NCBI GenBank assembly: GCA_044227605.1
Contig: JBGAWJ010000022.1
Coordinates: 1-19,001, forward strand
DNA: 19,001 bases
Reading direction: 5' to 3'
Origin: JAEUKQ01 sp044227605
GTDB lineage: Bacteria > Pseudomonadota > Alphaproteobacteria > JAEUKQ01
The position numbers and the translations under genes are program-made. Below, one piece after another: positions 1 through 7,889 of the stretch (positions are counted from its first letter, which is position 1; every line of letters starts with the position of its first letter). The notes beneath the pieces were generated by a model. That model had not been told where the DNA came from, did not search any database, and was given only the letters and a program-made list of their open reading frames with translations.

Positions 1-14
1 TAGCAAAGGGGACT

Positions 15-473
15 ATGATGGTTGAATTTTTTAAAAATCTAGAGTTTTGGCACTGGTGGATTTTTGCCTTTGTTTTGGCGATTATGGAAATTATTGTCCC
101 CGGTGCTTTCTTTATTTGGTTTGGTTTATCGTCCCTGGTAACGGGGGTTGTTTTACTGGCTATCCCTACCCTTGGTTGGGAATGGCAGTTGGTATTTTGG
201 GGGATGCTGGGGTTAGCCACGGTGATTGGCTGGCGCTTGTGGGTGCACGCCCACCCCAATCAAAGCGAGGATAATAATTCCTTGAACCGTCGCGGCCAGC
301 AATATATGGGCCGGGTGTTGGATCTCGACGAACCTATCATTAACGGCTTGGGCAAGGCCAAACTTGGAGATACGGTTTGGCGGGTTAGCGGCCCCGATCT
401 TGGAAGAGGTCAGAAAGTTAAAGTGATTGGTACCAATGGCACTATTTTGATGGTTGAAAAATATCAGGGTTAA
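15..473 (+). CDS. NfeD-like membrane protein (YbbK type)
   Basis: This is a 152-residue protein of the short NfeD family. About three hydrophobic membrane segments occupy roughly residues 12-75. A soluble C-terminal part (about 90-150) matches the small OB-fold that NfeD proteins expose to one side of the membrane; its visible pieces include G-KAKLGDTVWRV and a KVKVIGTNGTILMVE ending. In the family, NfeD proteins usually sit beside a stomatin/SPFH gene and are thought to modulate that partner. The partner is not visible here and may lie just left of the window. Two ATGs are adjacent (15 and 18). The AGGGG ribosome site at 7-11 is better spaced from the second, so true translation may start at 18. 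A strong terminator follows. No protease domain is present, so this is the short NfeD form. Confidence 0.85.
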   Translation: MMVEFFKNLEFWHWWIFAFVLAIMEIIVPGAFFIWFGLSSLVTGVVLLAIPTLGWEWQLVFWGMLGLATVIGWRLWVHAHPNQSEDNNSLNRRGQQYMGRVLDLDEPIINGLGKAKLGDTVWRVSGPDLGRGQKVKVIGTNGTILMVEKYQG

Positions 474-497
474 AAGAAAAGGTACTAAAATAACATG

Positions 498-520
498 GGG
501 GGCGAAAGCCCCCTTATTTT
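498..520 (+). terminator. Rho-independent terminator after the nfeD-like gene
   Basis: A perfect 6-bp GC stem, GGGGGC (498-503) and GCCCCC (508-513), is closed by a GAAA tetraloop and followed by TTATTTT. It lies 25 bases after the nfeD-like stop codon and separates that gene from the broken gene downstream. Confidence 0.8.
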
Positions 521-545
521 CCTGGTCATTTGCTGGATGATAGGA

Positions 546-2086
546 ATGAAAAAAAGAAATTTTTTATTGGGATTCTTCTTGCTTGCCTTGGGCTATTCAC
601 CAACGAAGGCTCAAAAACAAAAGCTTTTATAACAGCCTTAAAGGTTGATTTTCCAGCTGCTTTATCTAGCCAGGAAGACGAATGGCTGCAAATTGTCAAT
701 TTATTCAAAGCACAGATAACCCCTTACAATTAACTTGTCTGTGGCAACAAGAATATGTGGATTTATTCCACGGTAAATGGCGACAATGGTCAGTGCGGTT
801 TGATGCTTCAGGTCACATTCAACCCACCCAACCGATGATTTACCCTTCTTTAGATCAAAATATTAAGCGGGGAAATTGTAGCCGTTTTCCCGGGGCAAAG
901 TTTTTTAGTTTATTCCCCGGAAGTTTTGTTTGATCCAGAAACAAATAGATTTGATATTGACGTATTTGATTTGGATATAATTACCAATGGGCATAAGCCA
1001 ATATTTCAAGCCTTGGGATCGATGAAAGCGGAACCCGTTGATGCGCTTATTTTATCTATCGGTTCCATGCTTATTCTTGGCCACCAATATTCAGATGAAG
1101 ATCTAGAAGAAACGCCCATTGAGCAACGGATTGATTTTGACCCCTATGTGTTGAATGTAGTGGATTCGAAAGGCCAAGTAGAGTGGCAATTTCAGGAGCA
1201 ATATATTCAGGGATTATGGCAAAAACAGGTGGGACATTTACCAACCAGTCGTATTGGCTTTGGTCAATCAAAATCAGAATTTTTGGTAGGTGCCGATAAG
1301 GGGAATGTAGTGGTTGCAGGAGTTCGCAGCTGGCCGGTTGAGAATGGCCAAACAGCCAAATTAGAAAGCGGGGTATTTATTGCCTGCTATAGCATCGATG
1401 GAACATATTTAGGGACCCTTTTATTACCAGATGCACCATCATCCGTCAGCTCCAATACGTTAAAACTAACTTCTCAAGGTCAAATTGTAGGTGCTTGGCT
1501 GGCTTCGGATAAAGGAGCAACCGAGAAAGATGAATTGATTGTCAATCATTGGATGCAGAACTGTAATACCAATAAAGACGGTCGTCCGGCTTGGCATTTG
1601 GCATTACCTAACAATTTTACTAACTGGAAGGAAGGGGTTAATACCTATGTTAAAGCTATTCAGCCAGCTTCCAACGGACATTTATTTGTTCTTTATATCC
1701 AACAACGCGCCCAAGCAGTTTGTTTTAAATTAAAAGGAAAGCGTTGTGAAGATCAGGAAGTTTTTCAGAAGGATCCCGAATGATTGCGACCATCTTTGTT
1801 TTTAATGGCAATAGATGATAAGGGTCAAATTATTACCAATCAAGCCATTATTGGGGCAAATGATCCCGCAGGGTGGTTGCTAAGTTATGTAGAAGATTTT
1901 GATAACCCAGAATACACAACCCATGATATTAATTTTCACGTTCAAGCAGGAATGACTTTAAGAGAGGATCAGCAACATGTACTGATTTTCGTCACCAACC
2001 CATCGGCAGCCAAGACTGCTGCGCAGCAAGCTAATGAGCAGCCACAGGGCCAATTGTTATTATATCGGGTTCAAATTCAGCCATAA
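546..2086 (+). pseudogene. Broken gene for an exported protein of unknown family
   Basis: I do not recognise the family. Reading starts at ATG 546 with a good signal peptide (MKKRNFLLGFFLLALG..., cleavage likely after TKA or KAQ). That frame stops at 630. Coding-like sequence then continues one frame away (about 610-733), shifts again (about 690-870), and returns to the former frame (from about 863). It then stays open to a TGA at 1781-1783 and resumes in the same frame to 2086. The TGA falls in a DPE-stop-LRPSLF context, so a TGG (Trp) to TGA change is plausible. Repaired, the product would be about 510 residues, mostly beta-strand-like with GNVVVAG and GQIVGAW segments that recall a propeller-like fold; this is only an impression. 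The longest intact piece, 926-1783 (285 aa), could be mis-annotated as a whole gene. At least two of the shifts lie near A-rich stretches, so sequencing error is an alternative to true decay. Confidence 0.75.
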
Positions 2087-2311
2087 TCTGATTGTTGGGA
2101 ACAGCCTGTCAGCAGGTATCAATGATTTTCTAAAACCATATCAAGGTGGGGATATTGGCCTCTCTATACTTTGTCTATTCCTTTGAATCCCAACCAAGCC
2201 CTATCCACACTCAGAAAGTTCAATTAAGGTTAAACCCTCCTATCACTTGGCGTTGCAGGAATAGTGTGACAATCGTTTAGGGATGTAATGGGATCAGCAT
2301 GATCAAGATTA
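2087..2311. other. Intergenic stretch with a possible gene remnant
   Basis: These 225 bases separate the broken gene from the end of the ABC exporter gene. A frame on the plus strand is open from 2134 to 2280 (48 codons plus stop) without a good start; GTG 2146 is the first candidate. It reads like a hydrophobic leader followed by QLRLNPPITWRC. It may be a remnant of another exported protein or chance. A 5-bp inverted repeat, GATCA-GCA-TGATC, lies at 2292-2304, but no T-run follows it on either strand. Confidence 0.3.
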
Positions 2312-4066
2312 TTACCCTTTGACCAACTGGGCGTGTCCATGCGTCAACTCATAGACCTTGGCCGCTTTTTCTTTCCATAAAGGTTGGTGGGAAATGGCGA
2401 TAATAGTCAAATGAGGGGTAAGGGAGGCGATATGCTGATAAATTTCTTGCTCTGTTTGGGGATCAAGGGCGCTGGTCGCTTCATCCAAAATCAATAATTT
2501 GGGGTGATGGATCAGGGCGCGGGCGATAGCCATCCGTTGGCGTTGCCCGCCCGATAATAACCCCCCCCGTTCACCCACAATCGTATTCAAGCCATCCGGC
2601 AAAGAATCCAGTAGGTTTTTCAACCCCGCCGCTTGCAGCGCCGCTTCAGCGTCTTGGGGGGTTAAACTTGGATCCGCCAATGTTAGGTTTTTTAAAATTG
2701 TATCATTGAGTAAAATAATTTCTTGTGGGACATATCCCACCAATTGGCGCCAGGCAGCTAAATTGATGTCTTGCAAATTAACGTGATCAATCTTGATGGC
2801 GCCTTCCTGGGGCAAATAAAATCCTAACAACAGATCAATCAGGGTTGTTTTCCCTGAACCTGAAGTCCCGATTAAGGTGGTAATTTTACCGGTTGGGATT
2901 TCGAGCGACACATTCTTTAAAACGTTGGCGCGACGGCTGTAAGAAAAAACAACTTTTTCAAAATTGATCACTTGGTTCAACGTCGGAATTTTTTCGCCAG
3001 TCCATACCTCTTTTTCTTTTTTCAAATCAACCATTAACTGGCAGACATGGAGATAAAAAGGTTCTAAATTGGCAAAATCCTGCAACGTTTGCTGGGCTTT
3101 GCCGATTGCACTGATGACGGATTCCATGAGCAGCCCCATGATGATCGTTTCAGCAACAGAAGTTTGCCAGACAACCAAAGAAATATAAAAGAAAATTGCT
3201 AAAAATAAAGCGGTCATAGGCTCTTGCAACGTTTTGCGTAATTCCTTGAGTAATATCATTTTACGCAATCCCTTGTTGATACGGACAATGGTTTTTGCAA
3301 ATAACTGGCCGAAATGTGCGTGCCGTTGCATGGCTTTGAGGGGTTTAATGTTCAGTAAGAAATTGGTCATTTCCCGACCCATGCGGATATTGGTTTCATT
3401 TTGTTTGGTGCTAAGTTTCCTGCTCATGCGCACAAATTTGTTTAAAACCAAGGAAATCAGTAAGCCTATGCCTAAAGACATCAACGCCACTTGCCAAGAA
3501 ATAAGCATAACAATACAAAAATAAGCCAAGAACTGTAGGATAAAACCAAAAAACTCTACTGAAACCCGATAAGCTGCCCCGGCTCGTTCCGTATCCTTAT
3601 CAAGAGCTGTCACGACCACATTTAAGGGGCGAATATTGTAATATTGCCAACGTGCTTGTTGGATCCCTAAAGATAAAGCCAAACGCCATTTGGTGGATAG
3701 TGCGGCGACAGCTTGTCCCAAATAGCTAGCAGAAATACAAGCCAAAATTGCTTTTATAAAAGTGGCAATGATAAAAATGCCCAGGATATAAGATATTTCA
3801 AGGGGAATTCCTAAAAATTCAAAAATCCCCTGAACCATTTCATGGGCATTGGAGGGATTTGAATTGCTGCCTTGGTAATCCAAAGCGTTGAAAGCTGGAA
3901 TTAAGCTGGCAATCCCGAACCCTCCCACAATATTGCCGATGACCAGGCACAGGGTGATAGCAAGAACCCGTTGCCAACCGGATTGCCAAAATATTTTAAA
4001 AGCGCTGGATATCAGGTTTTTCGAGTGTCCGATTGTTAGGGCAGAATATTTATTTCTTTTTGTCAT
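2312..4066 (-). CDS. ABC exporter, fused permease and ATPase (MsbA-like architecture)
   Basis: A 584-residue half-transporter with the permease domain first and the nucleotide-binding domain last. Hydrophobic segments lie at about residues 33-60, 90-115, 170-210 and 283-320. The ATPase domain starts near 365 and carries Walker A GTSGSGKT (400-407), the Q-loop in VPQE (Q448), signature LSGGQ (504-508), Walker B LLILDE (524-529) and the H-loop His560 in AISH. All catalytic positions are present, so it should be an active ATPase. Such half-transporters work as homodimers or heterodimers in the inner membrane and export lipids, peptides or drugs; nothing in the sequence fixes the substrate. No partner permease, membrane-fusion gene or obvious cargo gene is adjacent, so it looks monocistronic. 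A minus-strand promoter candidate lies at 4163-4191. Confidence 0.9.
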   Translation of the reverse strand: MTKRNKYSALTIGHSKNLISSAFKIFWQSGWQRVLAITLCLVIGNIVGGFGIASLIPAFNALDYQGSNSNPSNAHEMVQGIFEFLGIPLEISYILGIFIIATFIKAILACISASYLGQAVAALSTKWRLALSLGIQQARWQYYNIRPLNVVVTALDKDTERAGAAYRVSVEFFGFILQFLAYFCIVMLISWQVALMSLGIGLLISLVLNKFVRMSRKLSTKQNETNIRMGREMTNFLLNIKPLKAMQRHAHFGQLFAKTIVRINKGLRKMILLKELRKTLQEPMTALFLAIFFYISLVVWQTSVAETIIMGLLMESVISAIGKAQQTLQDFANLEPFYLHVCQLMVDLKKEKEVWTGEKIPTLNQVINFEKVVFSYSRRANVLKNVSLEIPTGKITTLIGTSGSGKTTLIDLLLGFYLPQEGAIKIDHVNLQDINLAAWRQLVGYVPQEIILLNDTILKNLTLADPSLTPQDAEAALQAAGLKNLLDSLPDGLNTIVGERGGLLSGGQRQRMAIARALIHHPKLLILDEATSALDPQTEQEIYQHIASLTPHLTIIAISHQPLWKEKAAKVYELTHGHAQLVKG

Positions 4067-4390
4067 GTGTCCAATCGTTCTGATGTGGTTGTTGGAGTGT
4101 TGCTATCCTATATTGATAGATAGAAAGCAACAGAGTAAAAGTCAGCTTCATCAAGATATCCTTATATAATTTAAATAATCCCTCTTATCAATTGCAAACG
4201 GTTGATATCTTCTTGTATCTGCGTAAATAATCTGTTTTACATTTGTGAATTCTATTATAAATTTATGTTGAATTTGTAATTGATGTGCCTTTGACAATCA
4301 ATCCATAATCCTGATTGCAGCCTGGCTGCTTATAGATTGTTTATGGCGGGGATTATTTATTTTGCGAAGTATTTATTTTATGGGCCGTAT
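4067..4390. other. AT-rich divergent intergenic region
   Basis: About 324 bases between the divergent exporter gene and lgt. It holds a plausible minus-strand promoter (listed separately). On the plus side there is a TTGACA hexamer at 4291-4296 without a convincing -10, and a TATAAA at 4256-4261. I see no RNA gene. The plus strand could be translated from TTG 4337 or ATG 4343 into lgt, but neither has a ribosome site. Confidence 0.4.
4163..4191 (-). promoter_or_regulatory. Candidate sigma-70-type promoter for the ABC exporter gene
   Basis: On the minus strand, TTGATA (4186-4191) and TATATA (4163-4168) are separated by exactly 17 bases. They lie about 100 bases upstream of the exporter start at 4066. 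The match is moderate and the region is AT-rich, so chance is possible. Confidence 0.4.
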
Positions 4391-5203
4391 ATGACATATC
4401 TATTAGCTTTTCCCAATATTGACCCCGTTCTTTTAGAGTTTGGGCCTCTGGTTATCCGTTGGTACTCATTAGCTTATATCATGGGGATTCTGGCAGGTTG
4501 GCGATATGGGGTTTACTTGACTTCCCTGCCTTTCAGTAAGCTTAGTAAGCCACAATTTGAAAATATTGTTTTATGGGTCACGCTGGGGATTATCCTGGGG
4601 GGGCGGCTTGGATATGTATTGTTCTACAATTTTTCTTATTTTAGGGAAAATCCATCGGATATTTTTAAATTATGGCGAGGGGGGATGTCTTTCCACGGCG
4701 GATTGATAGGCGTGATTATTGTCACGTTGATATATGCCCGCTTCCAGCGCCTTAAAAGCACCTATTTATTTGATATTCTTGCCTGTGCGGCACCGATCGG
4801 TTTATTTCTAGGGCGAATGGCCAATTTTGTTAACGGGGAATTATATGGGCGGGTTACCGATGTGTCTTGGGGGATGATATTTCCAAATGGAGGTGGGCTG
4901 CCACGTCATCCCAGCCAACTATATGAAGCTTTTTTGGAAGGCATTGTCTTGTTTCTCCTATTATATTTGTTGGTTCGCACCACGTCGTTTCGTTTGCGTG
5001 GCGGCCTCTTAAGCGGGATTTTTATTTCTGGATATGCGCTGGTTAGATTCGCTGTGGAATTTTTCCGGGAACCGGATCAACAATTGGGGTATTTTGCTGA
5101 TATATTAACGATGGGCCAGTTGTTGTGTATCCCCATGATGATACTAGGTATAAGCTTGATCATTATGGCCAGCCGCCAACCTCTGTTGCCTAAAGATGAA
5201 TGA
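4391..5203 (+). CDS. lgt: Prolipoprotein diacylglyceryl transferase
   Basis: Lgt moves diacylglycerol from phosphatidylglycerol onto the lipobox cysteine of prolipoproteins, the first step of lipoprotein maturation in the inner membrane. From ATG 4391 the protein is 270 residues, close to the usual family length, and begins like other Lgt proteins (LAFPNIDPVLLEFGPL, then VIRWYSLAY). Family landmarks are GGRLGYVLFYN (70-80), GMSFHGGLIG (98-107), the Lgt signature GRMANFVNGELYG (141-153), RHPSQLYEA (172-180) and VEFFREPD (222-229). His102, Arg142 and Arg226 correspond to residues known as essential in E. coli (His103, Arg143, Arg239). About seven membrane spans are expected. The frame is open upstream to TTG 4337, adding 18 residues, but the family start and the near-identical numbering favour 4391. 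The stop overlaps the next gene by 8 bases. Confidence 0.95.
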   Translation: MTYLLAFPNIDPVLLEFGPLVIRWYSLAYIMGILAGWRYGVYLTSLPFSKLSKPQFENIVLWVTLGIILGGRLGYVLFYNFSYFRENPSDIFKLWRGGMSFHGGLIGVIIVTLIYARFQRLKSTYLFDILACAAPIGLFLGRMANFVNGELYGRVTDVSWGMIFPNGGGLPRHPSQLYEAFLEGIVLFLLLYLLVRTTSFRLRGGLLSGIFISGYALVRFAVEFFREPDQQLGYFADILTMGQLLCIPMMILGISLIIMASRQPLLPKDE

Positions 5204-6284
5204 ATTACAAGGGCAGCTGATTGATTGTATTCGGAAAGAAGGGCCGATCAGCTTAGCATCCTTCATGCAGATCTGTTCATTTGATCTTCAGGGATATTAC
5301 CGCCAACAACTGCCCATCGGCCCCGCTGCTGATTTCATCACGGCTCCCGAAATTAGCCAAATATTTAATGAAATGATTGCTTTTTGGCTGATTGATAGCT
5401 GGCAACAAATGGGCGAACCTTTTATTTGCTGCCTGCTGGAATTAGGTGCCGGACGTGGGACATTGCTCCAAGATATTTGGCGAGTTGCAAAATTACGGCC
5501 ATCCTTTCAACAAGCTTTACGGATTCATATTGTGGAAACGAACCACTCCCTGCGAAATATCCAACAACAATGTTTGCAAGGCTTGCCGGTAACCTGGCAT
5601 ACCCACTTGCCGGATTTGCCAGGAAACCCGATACTAGTTGTTGCTAACGAGTTTTTTGATGTTTTCCCGATACACCAATTTAAAAAGATGTCCGAAGGTT
5701 GGTTGGAAAGAATGGTGTCATTAAATGATCAGGGAGAATTAAGTTGGCAGTTTAGGCAGTCTGAAAAAAGCCGAATGCTGATAGCCGATCCTTACCCTCC
5801 CGGGACGGTATGGGAATACTCGACGGCGGCCACCAGCTATATGAAGGTTTTAGCACAATTGGTTTGCCGAAATACCGGTGTGATATTGGTTATTGATTAT
5901 GGGCGGAATGGATCAGTTGGAGAAAGTTTTCAGGCCGTGAAGTGTCATCAGGCTGTGGATCCGCTGCAGCTGGTGGGTGAGTGTGATGTCACGGCCTGGG
6001 TAGATTTTTCTGCCCTGGCTCAGGCAGCAATCCAGCAGGGAATGTCGGTTTGGGGGCCTTTGAAGCAAGCTGTTTGGTTAGAGCGGATGGGGTTTAAACT
6101 CCGCATGGTAAATTTACTAAAAAAGGCGGCTCCTCTTCAAGCAGAGACCCTGAAGGCAACGGCAGATCGGTTGTTATCAGCTGATCAAATGGGAGATGCT
6201 TTTAAAGTTGCCGCTTTTAGTAATCTGGCCCATTTTGATCCGGCAGGATTTATCAAGGAAGAAAAAAATGTTGATCCAAAATAA
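5196..6284 (+). CDS. SAM-dependent methyltransferase, MidA/NDUFAF7 family
   Basis: A 362-residue member of the family that includes mitochondrial NDUFAF7/MidA, which methylates an arginine of the complex I subunit NDUFS2. The bacterial substrate is not established; the complex I subunit NuoD is a reasonable guess by homology. Landmarks are GYY (33-35), DFITAPEISQIF (46-57), SAM-binding motif I as LELGAGRGTL (81-90), ANEFFDVFPIHQF (150-162), VIDYG (232-236) and the family's DVTAWVDFSALAQAA segment (264-278). Motif I reads GAGRG where many relatives have GPGRG. ATG 5196 lies inside the end of lgt and the stop lies inside pgeF, so the three genes are very likely one translationally coupled operon. 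This order is typical of alphaproteobacteria. Confidence 0.92.
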   Translation: MNELQGQLIDCIRKEGPISLASFMQICSFDLQGYYRQQLPIGPAADFITAPEISQIFNEMIAFWLIDSWQQMGEPFICCLLELGAGRGTLLQDIWRVAKLRPSFQQALRIHIVETNHSLRNIQQQCLQGLPVTWHTHLPDLPGNPILVVANEFFDVFPIHQFKKMSEGWLERMVSLNDQGELSWQFRQSEKSRMLIADPYPPGTVWEYSTAATSYMKVLAQLVCRNTGVILVIDYGRNGSVGESFQAVKCHQAVDPLQLVGECDVTAWVDFSALAQAAIQQGMSVWGPLKQAVWLERMGFKLRMVNLLKKAAPLQAETLKATADRLLSADQMGDAFKVAAFSNLAHFDPAGFIKEEKNVDPK

Positions 6285-7026
6285 AACTCTCGATTTTCCT
6301 TTTCTGCGTCATGGTTTTTTTACTCGGCAGGGGGGAGTCAGTGAGGGTGAATATCAATCGCTGAATTGCCGCTTACGCTCGACGGACAAGCTAGAAAATA
6401 TCCACAAAAACCGGTCAATTGCCTTGCAAAAAGCCAACATGCCCGAAAATTCCTTGGTAACCCTTGAGCAAAGTCACAGTGCCACAGTGCTATTAATCGA
6501 GAAGCCGCCTGCGGCACCCATCGTTGCTGATGCAATGGTCACGAAAAAGCAGGGGCTTGCGTTGGGCATCTTGACGGCTGATTGTGTACCGATTTTACTG
6601 GTAGAACCCAAACATCAAATCATTGCGGCTATTCACGCTGGGTGGCGGGGGGCATGTCACGGGATCATCCAAAATACGCTCCACTTAATGCAGCAGCAAG
6701 GTGGGCAAAGCGAAAATATAGTGGCGGTGATAGGCCCTTGCATCCAGCAACCAAGTTATGAGGTAGGGCCAGAATTTCCAGACAACTTCACCCAATCATT
6801 GGTAATGGTAAAACCTTTTTTGATGCGTGCTTTACGGGCGGGACATTATTTATTTGATTTGCCAGCTTACGTGGCGGCCTGCCTTAAAAAGACAGGGATC
6901 CAAAAAGTCCAGTGGGAAAAGCGGGATACGTTTAATGAAGACGCGTATTTTTTTAGCTACCGCCGATCTTTTTTGCGCCAACAAAAAACATATGGCTGCC
7001 AGTTGTCTGCCATATGCTTGGTTTGA
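6268..7026 (+). CDS. pgeF: Peptidoglycan editing factor / laccase-domain protein (YfiH family)
   Basis: A 252-residue protein of the PgeF/YfiH family. In E. coli PgeF clears faulty muropeptide precursors so that they are not built into the wall; relatives also show purine nucleoside phosphorylase or oxidase activities. The metal-binding residues are visible: His70 in LEQSH, Cys106 in TADCVP and His123 in AIHAGWRG. Other landmarks are FFTRQGGVSEGEYQSLN (17-33), IGPCIQQPSYEVG (155-167), LFDLP (195-199) and NEDAYFFSYRRS (223-234). ATG 6268 is chosen because it has an excellent ribosome site (AAGGAAG, 6255-6261) and because a typical family N-terminus follows. The frame is open further upstream, but that part is only the overlap with the methyltransferase gene. 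The overlap with that gene is 17 bases. Confidence 0.93.
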   Translation: MLIQNKTLDFPFLRHGFFTRQGGVSEGEYQSLNCRLRSTDKLENIHKNRSIALQKANMPENSLVTLEQSHSATVLLIEKPPAAPIVADAMVTKKQGLALGILTADCVPILLVEPKHQIIAAIHAGWRGACHGIIQNTLHLMQQQGGQSENIVAVIGPCIQQPSYEVGPEFPDNFTQSLVMVKPFLMRALRAGHYLFDLPAYVAACLKKTGIQKVQWEKRDTFNEDAYFFSYRRSFLRQQKTYGCQLSAICLV

Positions 7027-7076
7027 AGAAGGAATTTTCACTTTGTCTTGAGACAAGCTTTAGGCAAGGCTGCGAA

Positions 7077-7538
7077 TTAAATTTTTGTCAATTGCAGGAC
7101 TTCTTGAATATGACCTGGCACCTTCACTTTATGCCAGATGTTGCTGATTTTACCTTTTTCGTTAATCAGGAAAGTCGTGCGTTCGATTCCCCAATAAGTT
7201 TTGCCATACATCAATTTTTCTGCCATTACCCCGTAGGCATCACAAACCTTTCCCTCGGTATCGGCAAGCAGGGCAAAATTCAGACTGAATTTCTTTTTAA
7301 ACTTACTGTGACTGATGGCATCATCTTTTGAAACACCCAAAACCACTGCGGAAGTTTTATGAAAATCGGGTAGTTGATCGCGAAAATCACAGGCTTGTTG
7401 GGTGCAGCCCGGGGTATCATCTTTTGGATAAAAATAAAGGATAACCTTCTTGCCGCGCAATTTTGATAAGGTAATTTGAAGGTTGTCATCGCTTAGCAAG
7501 GTAAAATCGGGGGCATTATCACCAATCTGTAAAGGCAT
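7077..7538 (-). CDS. bcp: Thioredoxin-dependent thiol peroxidase (Bcp-type peroxiredoxin)
   Basis: A 153-residue peroxiredoxin of the Bcp/PrxQ class, which reduces hydrogen peroxide and organic peroxides in the cytoplasm using thioredoxin. With the start at 7538 the peroxidatic cysteine is Cys45 (DTPGCT) and the resolving cysteine is Cys50 (CDFRD), the same numbers as in E. coli Bcp. Other landmarks are IGDNAPDFTL near the N-terminus, KVILYFYPKDDTPG (31-44), and GKTYWGIERTTFLI in the second half. An in-frame ATG at 7578-7580 would add 14 residues. It has no ribosome site and lies only 1-2 bases from a perfect TATAAT on the same strand, so transcripts should begin at or after it; the 7538 ATG has an AGAGAG site. 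The gene is convergent with pgeF, 50 bases apart. Confidence 0.93.
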   Translation of the reverse strand: MPLQIGDNAPDFTLLSDDNLQITLSKLRGKKVILYFYPKDDTPGCTQQACDFRDQLPDFHKTSAVVLGVSKDDAISHSKFKKKFSLNFALLADTEGKVCDAYGVMAEKLMYGKTYWGIERTTFLINEKGKISNIWHKVKVPGHIQEVLQLTKI

Positions 7539-7581
7539 GTCTCTCTCTTTCAATAAGCTTGCGGTTTTAGGTAATTCCATG

Positions 7582-7587
7582 ATTATA
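7582..7587 (-). promoter_or_regulatory. Candidate -10 element for bcp
   Basis: Perfect TATAAT on the minus strand, 44 bases before the chosen bcp start. Transcription would begin near 7576, giving a 5' leader of about 38 bases. The -35 position at 17 bases is a poor match (AATAAT). Confidence 0.4.
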
Positions 7588-7732
7588 TAAGCAATAATCC
7601 GTGCATTATTTACAATCTAAAAATGTCATTTTGCAATTTTAGCAAAATTTTGGTAGAGTAAGATGTTTGTTGCCGAGGGAAACGGTTAGATGCGAGGTTA
7701 ATGCTGCTCCCGATCAAGCAATCACTTTATCA

Positions 7733-7741
7733 TGTTATAAT
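7733..7741 (+). promoter_or_regulatory. Candidate extended -10 promoter for the YhdP-like gene
   Basis: TGTTATAAT is an extended -10 (TG-N-TATAAT) with a perfect hexamer. No good -35 is present, as is common for extended -10 promoters. It would give a 5' leader of about 140 bases before the TTG start at 7890. Confidence 0.45.
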
Positions 7742-7863
7742 CATAAGGATAACGGGTATGGATCCATGCAGCAAGTACTAATCATTCGTATAAAAGACAT
7801 ATTGGCGAATAGGGGTTCAACGAATTTCTCCCATAAATGTGTGATTGCGGTTTTCAATCATTA

Positions 7864-7878
7864 CCCTATCTCATAGGG
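7864..7878 (+). promoter_or_regulatory. Hairpin abutting the ribosome site of the YhdP-like gene
   Basis: CCCTAT-CTC-ATAGGG is a perfect 6-bp inverted repeat with a 3-base loop. It ends directly before the ribosome site AAGGAAG (7879-7885), which precedes tandem TTG codons at 7890 and 7893. A stem here could limit or tune ribosome access. Confidence 0.35.
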
Positions 7879-7889
7879 AAGGAAGTGGG

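Larger units (their letters stand above)
7539..7889. other. Spacer between divergent bcp and the YhdP-like gene
   Basis: About 350 bases without a convincing gene. It holds the bcp -10, a plus-strand extended -10 (7733-7741), a weaker TTGCAA/TAGAGT pair at 7631-7659 with 17-base spacing, and a short hairpin at 7864-7878 next to a ribosome site. A frame open from 7667 to 7876 (69 codons, TTG start) lacks a ribosome site and resembles no protein I know. I see no tRNA fold and no known riboswitch core. Confidence 0.4.

Noticed and set aside
546..733. Programmed frameshifting as the explanation for the shifted frames
   Set aside because: Three shifts in both directions plus a nonsense codon are needed, and no slippery heptamer with a following structure stands out. 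Decay or sequence error is simpler.
4291..4296. Perfect TTGACA before lgt
   Set aside because: No acceptable -10 at 16-18 bases downstream, so I do not call a promoter.
7043..7056. Small hairpin TTGTC-TTGA-GACAA between pgeF and bcp
   Set aside because: Five weak pairs and no T-run on either strand; not enough for a terminator.
7667..7876. 69-codon open frame with a TTG start upstream of the YhdP-like gene
   Set aside because: No ribosome site, no family resemblance, and it spans the extended -10 and most of the hairpin. It is better read as leader or spacer.
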